Below, in pieces: positions 12,901 through 20,495 of a stretch of 22,283 nt of DNA. Each line of letters starts with the position of its first letter. The first letter of the stretch is position 1. The stretch covers positions 1 through 22,283 of the forward strand of contig CAAGKO010000056.1 of assembly GCA_900770445.1 (NCBI GenBank). The letters run 5' to 3'. This stretch comes from an uncultured Oribacterium sp. (lineage in GTDB: Bacteria > Bacillota > Clostridia > Lachnospirales > Lachnospiraceae). The notes below the pieces were generated by a model. The model was given only the letters and a program-made list of their open reading frames with translations. It was not told the origin of the DNA and made no database searches. The position numbers and the translations under genes were made by a program.

Positions 12901-15562
12901 GTTCCCTATGAAAAAAACAGATTTCCCAATCCATATGAATAAGAAGCAGACGGCAGCCACGGCAGTTTTACTGGCTGCCGGTCTTGTTGTGTCGATCGCG
13001 GCGCAGCACTATGGCGCTGCACCGGAAGAGACGGCGGCTGCAGAAACAGAGGCCGAGACTGTCGTCGAGGAAGAAACATTGGCCACGCTCAGCGAGCTGC
13101 CGAAGGCGAACGGCCTCAATTTCGGAGGGCTGCGCTCCTCCCTCGCGAACCTCATGGACAGTGAGAGTGCGTCGCAGTTCCGGCCGGCACCGGATAAGCT
13201 GAACCTCGCATACTTCTACCGCGACGGTGCGGATACCAGCGATACCATCCACAGCTACGCCGGTGAGGTGTATCAGAAGCTGATGACCGCCGACAACGAG
13301 TACCTCGCGAAGATCTACGATGAGGCGGGCGTGTCGCCGCTCAATCTTGCGAAGCGTCTCGGCGTGAGCTCGAGCCGCGTCATGGGTAAGTATAACCCCA
13401 ACGCCGGCGGACAGGATCCGAATGATGCCTCGACCTGGTATATCCCGAACTTTAAAAATGTCAATGTCTCCTTCTATAACGCGGATGGTGAGCAGGTAAA
13501 CGAGTACTCGAACGTCAAGGACATCATGGCGATGGCGTCCGTCTACTGTTATGCGCACAACTACCTCGATGTCGACACCTTCGAGAAGTACTGTGAGGAG
13601 CTCTACAGCAAGTCGCGGAAATATACGATCAGCATCGGAAAGGTCTACTACGATAGCGGCTGTATCAACCGGACCGCGAAGGAAGAGGCGGACGATGCGA
13701 AGAAGGTCGAGGAGGCGCTGGCTGCGCTGAAGCTACAGCTGCAGGCGGCGACGAACCGAAGCGAGGGACTCCTTACGCTGGATGCACAGTCGGCGGGCAG
13801 CGCGGCGCTCTCTCAGGAGAACCAGCAGGTACTGAACCTCACGGGTGACAGCAACACGACGGCAGAGATGAAGAACTACGAAACCCAGACGGATGCGGAT
13901 GGCAATGCCGGCGGCAAGGGGATCATCTTTCACTCGGACACGAGCGACAGCGCGAGTGTGACGGAGAGCGCGGCGGCGTCGACGGAAGCACAGACGGCGG
14001 CTCCGGTACAGACCGTTGCACCGACACAGGCGCAGACGCAGGCGACAGCTGCCCAGACCCAGGCCGCCTCCGGCAACAGTGGCATGCTGGTGCTTGGGGC
14101 GATGCAGCCGGTGAAGAAGATGTCGACGTACCGCTCTACAGGCACAGCGAGCGGTCGTCACGGTCTGCTCTCCGGACTGAAATCACTTCGGGCGCTGCGA
14201 ACTGCCGACGCTTTGCATGGTGCTTGTGCGACGGGTACGATGACACAGGCCGCGCAGGAGACGCTGGCAGCTCTTGATGGGGTTCACTACGGAGCACCTG
14301 GGAACTATGGATCGGCGAAGGCGTATGCAGAGGCGCAGAAAAGCGTAGCCGCAGAGGCTTCGCTGACCAGCAGCATGCTGGTTTTCGGGGATAGTGATAC
14401 GGCGGCTGCGAACGCCGTGCCGGAGACGGCGGCGGTTTCGACCGAGGCGAGTGAGACCCAGGCCGTCGTTTCAGCCACGACGTCGCCGACGAGTACAGAG
14501 GACACCATGTACGAGACCGATGAAAACGGTCAGAAAAAGAAGCCGTATGCAGGCTATGAGGCCGGTCAGGGCATCGATGAGGTGAATAAGCCGACGAGTG
14601 CCGCAACGGGCGCAAACAGCAGTGCGGGTGGTGACGCTCCGGCGACGACAGCATCCGCCGACAGTTCGCAGATCGTGCTCGGTACCTTCACGGGAGAGCA
14701 GCTGAAGAACATGGATGAAAACACGCTGCGGCAGCTCGTACAGCAGAGCCTCGCAGCGGAGGAGACCAAGCAGAGCACGAATACCGAGACCGATGTCAAG
14801 AGTAAGAACTACTGTCCTGGCCATGTAGACCTCTATGTGAAGGTCACGATCTACGGCTTCGAGGACGCGAAGGGCCTACGTACGGTTGCACTCTCGGCGG
14901 ATGATCAGGATGAAAATGAGGCGACGAAGAGTCTCGATGCGGCGCTTGCGCGGAACGGATGGAATGGCTGGACTGAGGAGCAGATGGGCTATGTACAGAA
15001 ACTGATTTCGCAGGACTGGTTCAAGACCTATGGTCTCTCGATCTCGACCATCAATCCGAAGCAACCGCTGACGGAGGAGGAGATTTCGAAGTATCTGTCC
15101 TCACTGCCGGACGATCTCTCGGACGAGCGGAAGGCGGTCATCAAGTTTGCGCTTTCGTCGGTCGGCAAGATCCCGTATTACTGGGGCGGCAAGGCGAGTG
15201 CGGCGAGCTATGAGAAGAACGGTTTCGGTCGTGTCGTGGAGGCGGACTATAAGGGCCGCGTGCTGCGGGGGCTCGACTGCTCCGGCTGGGTACAGTGGGT
15301 GTACTGGTCGGCGATCGGTGATCGTCTGAACGGTGCGAGCAGTACGGCGACGCTGATCGGTGAGGGGCAGAAGATCAAGCGGTCGGAGCTGCAGCCGGGC
15401 GATATCATCGTTCGTGTCGGCGCGGACTCGCATGTCGTGATGTTCCTGCAGTGGACCGGCAACGGTAACATGATCGTCATCCATGAGAACTCCGGCGCGA
15501 ATAACGTGTCGGTGAGTGAGGTGACGGCGAACTATCCGTACTATCGGAAACTGATCGATTAA
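12896..15562 (+). CDS. Large secreted NlpC/P60 peptidoglycan endopeptidase
   Basis: The C-terminal ~140 residues are an NlpC/P60 cysteine peptidase domain that cuts peptidoglycan stem peptides: KIPYYWGGKA, then C795 in GLDCSGWVQW, H846 in DSHVVMF and H863 in IHENSG form the catalytic set. The N terminus is a signal peptide (KK, hydrophobic run to about residue 35, AAQHYGA). Residues ~50-280 form an unrecognised region, followed by about 300 residues rich in Ala, Thr, Ser and Gln that look disordered. Within it a short motif recurs at near-equal spacing: GMLVLG (396-401), SMLVFG (493-498), SQIVLG (591-596). Start is uncertain: ATGs at 12896, 12908 and 12935 are in frame, none has a clear ribosome binding site, and 12935 gives the neatest signal peptide (MNKKQTAA…). 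Likely roles are wall turnover or daughter-cell separation. Confidence 0.85.
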   Translation: MMFPMKKTDFPIHMNKKQTAATAVLLAAGLVVSIAAQHYGAAPEETAAAETEAETVVEEETLATLSELPKANGLNFGGLRSSLANLMDSESASQFRPAPDKLNLAYFYRDGADTSDTIHSYAGEVYQKLMTADNEYLAKIYDEAGVSPLNLAKRLGVSSSRVMGKYNPNAGGQDPNDASTWYIPNFKNVNVSFYNADGEQVNEYSNVKDIMAMASVYCYAHNYLDVDTFEKYCEELYSKSRKYTISIGKVYYDSGCINRTAKEEADDAKKVEEALAALKLQLQAATNRSEGLLTLDAQSAGSAALSQENQQVLNLTGDSNTTAEMKNYETQTDADGNAGGKGIIFHSDTSDSASVTESAAASTEAQTAAPVQTVAPTQAQTQATAAQTQAASGNSGMLVLGAMQPVKKMSTYRSTGTASGRHGLLSGLKSLRALRTADALHGACATGTMTQAAQETLAALDGVHYGAPGNYGSAKAYAEAQKSVAAEASLTSSMLVFGDSDTAAANAVPETAAVSTEASETQAVVSATTSPTSTEDTMYETDENGQKKKPYAGYEAGQGIDEVNKPTSAATGANSSAGGDAPATTASADSSQIVLGTFTGEQLKNMDENTLRQLVQQSLAAEETKQSTNTETDVKSKNYCPGHVDLYVKVTIYGFEDAKGLRTVALSADDQDENEATKSLDAALARNGWNGWTEEQMGYVQKLISQDWFKTYGLSISTINPKQPLTEEEISKYLSSLPDDLSDERKAVIKFALSSVGKIPYYWGGKASAASYEKNGFGRVVEADYKGRVLRGLDCSGWVQWVYWSAIGDRLNGASSTATLIGEGQKIKRSELQPGDIIVRVGADSHVVMFLQWTGNGNMIVIHENSGANNVSVSEVTANYPYYRKLID

Positions 15563-15563
15563 G

Positions 15564-15700
15564 GGCCGGAGGGCAGTCATCAGAAACACACTACTGCGAG
15601 CTCGGAAAACTCTAAGTCGGGCACCCTAAGCGGCACTAGGCCCTCTGCAAACGACTGAGTTTCCTTTTATGGAAACTCAGTGTTGCAGAGGGTGCTAAGG
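15564..15700. repeat. Second copy of the intergenic hairpin repeat (right arm mostly missing)
   Basis: Bases 15582-15692 closely match 9797-9905 of the full copy. The central hairpin is kept: CCCTCTGCAA (15641-15650) with TTGCAGAGGG (15683-15692), and CTGAGTTTCC-TTTTAT-GGAAACTCAG inside. Compared with the full copy, a T-A pair of the inner stem is C-G here, a compensatory change. The distal inverted arm is absent; only GTGCTAAGG remains. It follows the NlpC/P60 stop directly and precedes the ribosomal-protein promoter. Confidence 0.85.
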
Positions 15701-15729
15701 AAAAATTAAATTAAATTTTGTAAAATCTA

Positions 15730-15758
15730 TTGACATGTGGGGGAAATAAGAGTAATTT
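15730..15758 (+). promoter_or_regulatory. Promoter of the rplU-rpmA operon
   Basis: Perfect TTGACA at 15730-15735, 17-base spacer, TAATTT at 15753-15758. It is placed to give a leader of about 80 bases before rplU. Confidence 0.75.
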
Positions 15759-15843
15759 ATTTGAGTATGCCGCGTGGCGAGGTAGAAGTGTGTGAAGACA
15801 CCACCGAAGCCAGCGAGTAATGATAAAAAGGAGGACCCTCGTA
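15759..15843 (+). ncRNA. Probable ribosomal protein L21 leader RNA
   Basis: The untranslated stretch before rplU contains small stems (GCCGCGTGGC; GGT…GTGT-GTGAAG-ACACC) ahead of AAAAAGGAGG at 15825-15834. Position, size and stem pattern fit the L21 leader known from Firmicutes, which is thought to let L21 regulate its own operon. The assignment is by context and rough structure, not by a covariance-model match. Confidence 0.55.
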
Positions 15844-16149
15844 ATGTATGCAGTAATCCTTACAGGTGGAAAGCAGTACAAGGTAAGCGAAGGCGATATC
15901 ATTAGAGTTGAGAAGCTTGATGTAAAGGAAGGCGACAAGGTTACTTTCGATCAGGTGCTTGTTCTTAATGATGGCGCTATGAAGATCGGTACACCGGTCG
16001 TTGATGGTGCTAAGGTATCAGCCACTGTAACTAAGAATGGCAAGGCCAAGAAGGTGATCGTTTACAAGTATAAGAGAAAGTCTGGATACCATAAGAAGAA
16101 TGGTCACAGACAGCTCTTTACAGAAGTAAAGATCGATTCTATCGGCTAA
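15844..16149 (+). CDS. rplU: 50S ribosomal protein L21
   Basis: The 101-residue protein starts MYAVILTGGKQYKV and has KYKRKSGYHKKNGHRQ near the C terminus, both diagnostic of L21, a 23S rRNA-binding protein of the large subunit. ATG 15844 is chosen over an in-frame ATG 24 bases upstream because AGGAGG at 15829-15834 is correctly spaced for it and the homologous proteins begin with MYA. Codon use differs from its neighbours, with AGA as a common Arg codon, as is often seen in highly expressed genes. The next gene is rpmA, 25 bases on; the Prp (YsxB) protease gene that usually lies between them is missing. Confidence 0.98.
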   Translation: MYAVILTGGKQYKVSEGDIIRVEKLDVKEGDKVTFDQVLVLNDGAMKIGTPVVDGAKVSATVTKNGKAKKVIVYKYKRKSGYHKKNGHRQLFTEVKIDSIG

Positions 16150-16174
16150 TCAGTTTGTTTTTTGGAGGATAATC

Positions 16175-16438
16175 ATGGCTCATCATAAAGGTATGGGCTC
16201 TACCAAGAATGGTAGAGATTCGGAGTCCAAGAGACTTGGACAGAAGAGAGCAGATGGTCAGTTCGTAAAGGCTGGCAATGTTCTTTACAAGCAGAACGGA
16301 ACAAGAATTCACCCGGGTCTTAACGTAGGCCTCGGCAATGACTACACCCTTTTTGCAAAGGTTGATGGCGTCGTTAAGTTCGGCCGCCTCGGCAGAGACA
16401 AGAAGCAGGTTTCCGTTATGCCAGTGGATGCTGAGTAA
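16175..16438 (+). CDS. rpmA: 50S ribosomal protein L27, without cleavable N-terminal leader
   Basis: L27 reaches into the peptidyl-transferase centre through its flexible N terminus. The 87-residue sequence has the GSTKNGRDSESKRLGQK block and the typical LNVGLGNDYTLFA. It begins MAHHKGMGSTKNGRDS, like the E. coli form, so the usual Firmicute leader ending in a …LQFFA-type motif cut by Prp is not present. No upstream in-frame extension encoding such a leader exists: the preceding bases hold the GGAGG site at 16164-16168 and the rplU stop. The gene ends at a strong terminator. Confidence 0.98.
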   Translation: MAHHKGMGSTKNGRDSESKRLGQKRADGQFVKAGNVLYKQNGTRIHPGLNVGLGNDYTLFAKVDGVVKFGRLGRDKKQVSVMPVDAE

Positions 16439-16463
16439 TTTACTGAGCGCTTCTACAAGAATC

Positions 16464-16497
16464 AAACCCTGTACTGAATCTTCAGTACAGGGTTTTT
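16464..16497 (+). terminator. Rho-independent terminator after rpmA
   Basis: AAACCCTGTACTGA (16464-16477) pairs perfectly over 14 bases with TCAGTACAGGGTTT (16482-16495), with loop ATCT and a T-run ending at 16497. The A-tract on the 5' side might also allow function on the opposite strand. Confidence 0.95.
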
Positions 16498-16520
16498 GCT
16501 ACTTATTCTGTATACCGAAC

Positions 16521-16680
16521 GAAGCCGAAGCGTGGTGGGCACTGCTCACTTAGTTCAAAGTACAGAACCTGCTTTATGGTTCGCGTCTGTCATAGCAGCA
16601 AGCTGTATGCCAGAACACGTACCATAAAGCAGAACCTGTTCTTTGAATGCGCAAGCTAGTGCCCGCCATGCTTCGGCTTC
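16521..16680. repeat. 160-bp single long hairpin between rpmA and obg
   Basis: The outer arms (16521-16543 and 16658-16680) pair over 23 positions: 21 Watson-Crick and two G-U. Inside, TTCAAAG (16554-16560) pairs with CTTTGAA (16641-16647), and CTGCTTTATGGT (16569-16580) pairs with ACCATAAAGCAG (16621-16632). The centre (16581-16620) can fold further through CATAG/TATG and CTG/CAG pairs. There is no coding signal. It is unlike the repeat at 9773 in sequence. It may be another non-autonomous mobile element or a structured RNA. Confidence 0.85.
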
Positions 16681-16706
16681 TGTTTTGTGAATACATAGTA
16701 TATAAT
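16678..16706 (+). promoter_or_regulatory. Possible promoter for obg at the edge of the long hairpin
   Basis: TATAAT at 16701-16706 is a perfect -10. The -35 position 17 bases upstream reads TTCTGT and partly overlaps the hairpin's right end. The leader that follows holds a perfect 8-bp stem GAGTTTGC/GCAAACTC (16726-16746). Confidence 0.5.
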
Positions 16707-16819
16707 GTAGTTGCTTCATTATACAGAGTTTGCCTGATGCAAACTCCTACGCTCTCCGGTTGTTAGCGACGGCTTCTGTAGCTGGCGCTAGGATACAGTC
16801 GGGAAAGGAGAAAGATTCT

Positions 16820-18286
16820 ATGTTTGCAGATATTGCAAAGGTTTTCATCAAGAGTGGTAAGGGCGGAAATGGTCATGTGTCGTTCCGTCGTGAGCTGTAC
16901 GTGCCGGCGGGTGGTCCGGATGGCGGTGATGGCGGTAAGGGCGGTGATATCATCGTCGAGGTGGATAAGGGGCTGAATACGCTCGAGGATTTCCGTAATC
17001 GTCAGAAGTATATCGCGACGCCGGGTGAAGAAGGCGGCGGAAAGCGTATGCATGGTAAGAATGGTAAGGATCTGGTGATCCGTGTTCCGGAGGGAACGAT
17101 CATTCGTGATTTCGAGACGAAGAAGATCATCGCGGATATGTCCGGCGAGAACCAGCGTATGGTTCTTCTGAAGGGCGGTAAGGGCGGTCTCGGTAATATG
17201 CACTTCGCGACACCGGCGATGCAGGCACCGAAGTTCGCGCAGCCGGGTCAGGATTCCCGTGAACTCTGGGTACAGATGGAGCTTCGTGTGATCGCGGATG
17301 TCGGTCTCGTCGGTCTTCCGAACGTGGGTAAGTCGACGATTCTTTCGATGTGCAGTAATGCGCGTCCGGAGATCGCGAACTATCACTTCACGACACTGAC
17401 GCCGCATCTCGGTGTGGTCGGCCTGAAGGGCGACCGCAGCTTCGTCATGGCGGATATTCCGGGTCTCATCGAGGGTGCCTCGGAGGGCATCGGTCTCGGT
17501 CACGAGTTCCTGCGTCATATCGAGCGTTGTAAGGTGCTGATCCACGTGGTCGATGCCGCCGGCTCGGAGGGCAGAGATCCGGTCGAGGATATCAAAACGA
17601 TCAATGATGAGATCGCGAAGTATGATCCGCGCATCCTTCAGAAGCCGATGATCATCGCGTGCAATAAGACGGATCTCATCATCGATGAGCAGGGGACGGA
17701 CTGTCCGCTCACGCGCATCAAGGAGATCTACGAGCCACAGGGTGTGAAGGTCTTTGCAATTTCTGCAGCGACGAATACCGGTCTTCGTGATCTGCTCGAG
17801 GCCGCCTGGACCTATGTCGAGGCAGCGGGTGCAGAGAAGACGGAGGTCTATGAGAGTGAGGTCGATCTCGAGACGCTCGGTCATAAGGAGCAGCTCGCCA
17901 TCGAGTTCAAGAAGCTGAATGCAAATACCTACTCCGTCGAGGGTCCGAAGATTGAAAAGATGCTCGGCTATACGAACCTGCAGGCAGAGAAGGGCTTCGA
18001 GTTCTTCCAGCAGTTCCTGGTCGATCAGGGCATCATCCGGAAGCTGAAGAAGATGGGCATCCAGGAGGGCGATACCATCAAGATCTATGGTCATACCTTC
18101 GAGTTCTATGATACCGATGCGTATGAGGAGGGCGACCTCCAGTCGGCCATCGATATGGCCTTCCCGAAGCGACATGCGGAGAAGAGTGACGATGTCGAGG
18201 ACGAAGGCATTGGCTACGACGAGGGTGACGAAGATGACTACGCAGAGGCTCTCGAGCTCGGCGACGAGGATGATACAGAGAACTAA
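16820..18286 (+). CDS. obg: Obg/CgtA GTPase, ribosome assembly
   Basis: Obg is an essential GTPase that assists late 50S assembly and stress signalling. Domains in order: glycine-rich Obg fold (residues ~1-158, with GGPDGGDGGKGG), the G domain with G1 GLPNVGKST (165-173), G3 DIPG (212-215) and G4 NKTD near 293, then the OCT domain (~345-430, ending GDTIKIYGHTFEF). A further ~50 residues form a very acidic tail (DEGDEDDYAEALELGDEDD). ATG 16820 follows AAAGGAG by nine bases; in-frame codons upstream belong to the leader. At 488 residues it is longer than the usual ~430 because of the tail. It follows rpmA as in most Firmicutes but here has its own candidate promoter. Confidence 0.97.
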   Translation: MFADIAKVFIKSGKGGNGHVSFRRELYVPAGGPDGGDGGKGGDIIVEVDKGLNTLEDFRNRQKYIATPGEEGGGKRMHGKNGKDLVIRVPEGTIIRDFETKKIIADMSGENQRMVLLKGGKGGLGNMHFATPAMQAPKFAQPGQDSRELWVQMELRVIADVGLVGLPNVGKSTILSMCSNARPEIANYHFTTLTPHLGVVGLKGDRSFVMADIPGLIEGASEGIGLGHEFLRHIERCKVLIHVVDAAGSEGRDPVEDIKTINDEIAKYDPRILQKPMIIACNKTDLIIDEQGTDCPLTRIKEIYEPQGVKVFAISAATNTGLRDLLEAAWTYVEAAGAEKTEVYESEVDLETLGHKEQLAIEFKKLNANTYSVEGPKIEKMLGYTNLQAEKGFEFFQQFLVDQGIIRKLKKMGIQEGDTIKIYGHTFEFYDTDAYEEGDLQSAIDMAFPKRHAEKSDDVEDEGIGYDEGDEDDYAEALELGDEDDTEN

Positions 18287-18331
18287 GCGGGAACAGAGAT
18301 GTACGGTTTCACCGGATGCAGCGGTCGTGAA

Positions 18332-18418
18332 GTCCGATTCGGGGCATGTGAAGGTGAAGGAACTCAGGATCTGACGCACGACCTGTACGTCGTCCGATTC
18401 GGGGGCATGTTAGGTGAA
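18332..18418. repeat. Two direct repeats exactly 60 bp apart between obg and yhbY
   Basis: GTCCGATTCGGGG(G)CATGT followed by AGGTGAA occurs at 18332-18357 and again at 18392-18418. The copies differ by one inserted G and one or two substitutions. The 155-bp gap holds no gene I can support. The arrangement may be a short tandem duplication. Confidence 0.7.
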
Positions 18419-18441
18419 ATCGTTGAACACAGGAGAATAAA

Positions 18442-18903
18442 ATGAAGAAATATATCAGAGACAGTAAGATGCGTTCCCAGCTGAAGGGCGCAGCCATGAC
18501 CATCGAGCCGGTGCTTTCCATCGGTAAGAACAGTCTGACACCGGAGTTCATCGATGCGGTTCGTGAGAATATCGTGAAGAACGAGCTCATCAAGATCAAT
18601 ATCCTGAAGAACTGCGATGATGATGCAAACGAGATCGCGTATACGCTTGCAGGTCGTACCCAGTCCGAGGTGGTACAGGTGATCGGTCGGAAGATCGTGC
18701 TGTACAAGCCGAATCCGGATTTCAAGAAGCGGAAGTACGAGACCTCGAAGGCAGAGCTTGAGAAGCAGAAGAATGGGGCGAAGCGCGCCGGTCATAAGCA
18801 GGAGATCGCGGATGCGAAGAATGCAGCGAGATCCGGCGGTTTCAGTCTTCGTTTCGTCGAGGAAGACGACGAGGAGTTCGATAACGAGTTTGACGGCGAG
18901 TGA
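18442..18903 (+). CDS. yhbY: YhbY-family CRM-domain RNA-binding protein
   Basis: The CRM domain (residues ~5-97) shows MRSQLKGAAMTIEPVLSIGKNSLTPEFIDAVRENIVKNELIKINIL and the GxxG-like loop, ending VVQVIGRKIVLYKPNP. YhbY proteins bind pre-50S particles in ribosome assembly, which fits obg upstream. The domain alone is the entire protein in many bacteria (about 97 residues); here about 55 residues follow, first Lys-rich and then acidic (EEDDEEFDNEFDGE). ATG has CAGGAG seven bases upstream. Confidence 0.93.
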   Translation: MKKYIRDSKMRSQLKGAAMTIEPVLSIGKNSLTPEFIDAVRENIVKNELIKINILKNCDDDANEIAYTLAGRTQSEVVQVIGRKIVLYKPNPDFKKRKYETSKAELEKQKNGAKRAGHKQEIADAKNAARSGGFSLRFVEEDDEEFDNEFDGE

Positions 18904-18951
18904 TCGCCGTGAGGATGCATCTGCGTATGCGGGTGCGTACGACGGGACAGA

Positions 18952-18977
18952 CTGCACAGAGGGTTTATGCTGTGCAG
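18952..18977. other. Stem-loop between yhbY and nadD
   Basis: CTGCACAG (18952-18959) pairs perfectly with CTGTGCAG (18970-18977) around AGGGTTTATG. Flanking GACGG and CCGTC can extend it with bulges. There is no T-run, so it is not a classic terminator; it may modulate or process the operon mRNA. Confidence 0.5.
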
Positions 18978-19018
18978 CTGGATTTCCGTCAGGGTGCGGA
19001 TAGAAAGTGAGGCAGGCG

Positions 19019-19639
19019 ATGGAGAAGGAGAACAGGAAACGCGTGGGGATCATGGGCGGGACCTTTGACCCGATCCATCATGCGCATATCGCGCTTGCGG
19101 AGTGTGCGAAGGCACAGCTCTCGCTCGATGAGGTCTGGTTCATGCCGGCAGGGGATCCGTACCTGAAGCACAGCCGGAAGGTGAGTCCGGCGGCTGACCG
19201 TGCAGCGATGACGGAACTCGCCATCGCAGGGCATCCGGGCTTCTGCCTGTCGCGGCTCGAGATGGAACGGAGCGGTGAAACCTACACGTCGGAGACATTG
19301 ACCATACTGCATGCGCGGTATCCGGACGTACACTTCTACTTCATCGTCGGTTCGGACTCACTGTACCAGCTCGAGCGCTGGCACGAGCCGGAGATCATCC
19401 TGCGTCTTGCAACGCTGGTGGCGGCCGAGCGGGAGTATGCGGACCGGCCGCGGAGCTTCGAGGCGCAGGAGCGTTACCTCGAGGAGCGTTACGGCGCGGA
19501 TGTCGCGGTGCTTCGATTCGAGGAGATGGACATCTCGAGTACGGAGATCCGGGAGCGGGCGGCGCGCGGTGAGGACATCACGGCGTTCGTGCCGGCGGCA
19601 GTCGCGGCGTATATCGAGGCGCATCAGCTGTATCGCTGA
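19019..19639 (+). CDS. nadD: Nicotinate-nucleotide adenylyltransferase
   Basis: NadD joins nicotinate mononucleotide and ATP to give deamido-NAD in NAD synthesis. The 206-residue protein has the nucleotidyltransferase signature GGTFDPIHHAH (residues 13-23), where the second His of the HxGH-type motif is H23 and the usual Gly is Ala, and the C-terminal ISSTEIRERAARG. ATG 19019 is chosen because a GAGG lies seven bases upstream; a GTG at 19007 in the same frame would add four residues but has no ribosome binding site. It lies in the yhbY-nadD-yqeK-rsfS order common in Firmicutes. Confidence 0.95.
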   Translation: MEKENRKRVGIMGGTFDPIHHAHIALAECAKAQLSLDEVWFMPAGDPYLKHSRKVSPAADRAAMTELAIAGHPGFCLSRLEMERSGETYTSETLTILHARYPDVHFYFIVGSDSLYQLERWHEPEIILRLATLVAAEREYADRPRSFEAQERYLEERYGADVAVLRFEEMDISSTEIRERAARGEDITAFVPAAVAAYIEAHQLYR

Positions 19640-19655
19640 AGTTCAGTACAGACCG

Positions 19656-19715
19656 CTGCCCCGGAGGGGCCGGCAATGGGGGCACAGTACGCCAAGACCG
19701 GTTCCCCCGGGGCAG
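19656..19715. repeat. GC-rich hairpin between nadD and yqeK sharing a repeat core
   Basis: CTGCCCCGG… (19656-19673) pairs with …CCGGGGCAG (19698-19715), 15 of 18 positions. Bases 19659-19671 are identical to 8996-9008. The hairpin has no T-run, and yqeK starts 30 bases later. Confidence 0.6.
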
Positions 19716-19745
19716 CTGAAATGAACATTTACGAAAAGGAGCACT

Positions 19746-20381
19746 ATGGGAAATCATATAGCTACGGGGAACGGAAAGACCGATCTCGAGAATATCTTGG
19801 AGATCCGTGCGAAGCTACAGGCGATGCTGAAGCCGTCGCGCTATGAGCATTCGCTAAGTGTGAGCTTCACCTGTATCTGTCTTGCGATGCGCTATGGTGT
19901 GGATCTGCATCAGGCGGAGCTCGCGGGGCTCGTGCATGACTGTGCGAAGCAGTTTTCGAACGAGGAGCTTCTGAAGGCGTGCGCACAGGACGGTGTGGCG
20001 CTGACGGAGGATATGCTGCGGGCACCGCAGGTGATTCACAGCGTCTACGGCGCCACCTACGCCCGTACCTGCTTCGGGATCGAGGACCCGGAGATTCTGT
20101 CCGCCATTTACTTCCACACGCTGGGAAAGCCGGATATGAGCCTTCTGGAGGCCATCGTGTTTACGGCGGACTACATCGAGGCGCGACGGGATAAGGCGGC
20201 ACGGCTCCCGGAGATCCGGCAGCTCGCATTTACCGACCTCGAGCGCGCAGTGTATGAGATCAATCACGACACGATCCAGTATCTCGAGGCATCCGGCGGC
20301 TACATCTGTAAGGATTCGTACGATACCTATCAGTACTACCGCACACGGATGCAGGAGAGAGGACTGACGGTTTCGGATTGA
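19746..20381 (+). CDS. yqeK: YqeK, HD-domain symmetrical Ap4A hydrolase
   Basis: YqeK splits diadenosine tetraphosphate into two ADP with an iron-containing HD-domain site. The 211-residue protein shows the expected metal-binding pattern: H35 in RYEHS, H64-D65 in GLVHDCAKQ, H98 in VIHSVYGA, H124 in YFHTLG and D142 in FTADYIE. Start ATG follows AAGGAG by four to five bases. The N-terminal ~15 residues before the family core are Gly/Thr/Asn-rich and unusual. It is followed after 114 bp by rsfS; the LytR-CpsA-type gene that often lies between them in this group is absent. Confidence 0.95.
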   Translation: MGNHIATGNGKTDLENILEIRAKLQAMLKPSRYEHSLSVSFTCICLAMRYGVDLHQAELAGLVHDCAKQFSNEELLKACAQDGVALTEDMLRAPQVIHSVYGATYARTCFGIEDPEILSAIYFHTLGKPDMSLLEAIVFTADYIEARRDKAARLPEIRQLAFTDLERAVYEINHDTIQYLEASGGYICKDSYDTYQYYRTRMQERGLTVSD

Positions 20382-20495
20382 TGCGCTGACAGCCTGAGGC
20401 TTCCTACAGTGGCAGGGCTTCGTAAGCCGGAGCGGTACCCGGGGACAGCCACCGGCATCATACAGACATAGAAAACCTTAGAAAAGGAGAACGAT

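Noticed and set aside
16521..16680. Retron or riboswitch as an explanation for the long hairpin
   Set aside because: No reverse transcriptase is nearby and no known ligand-binding motif or following terminator/antiterminator pair could be recognised.
16763..18379. 538-codon open frame on the minus strand opposite obg
   Set aside because: It mirrors the codon bias of obg, has no ribosome binding site or recognisable domain, and obg on the + strand is certain.
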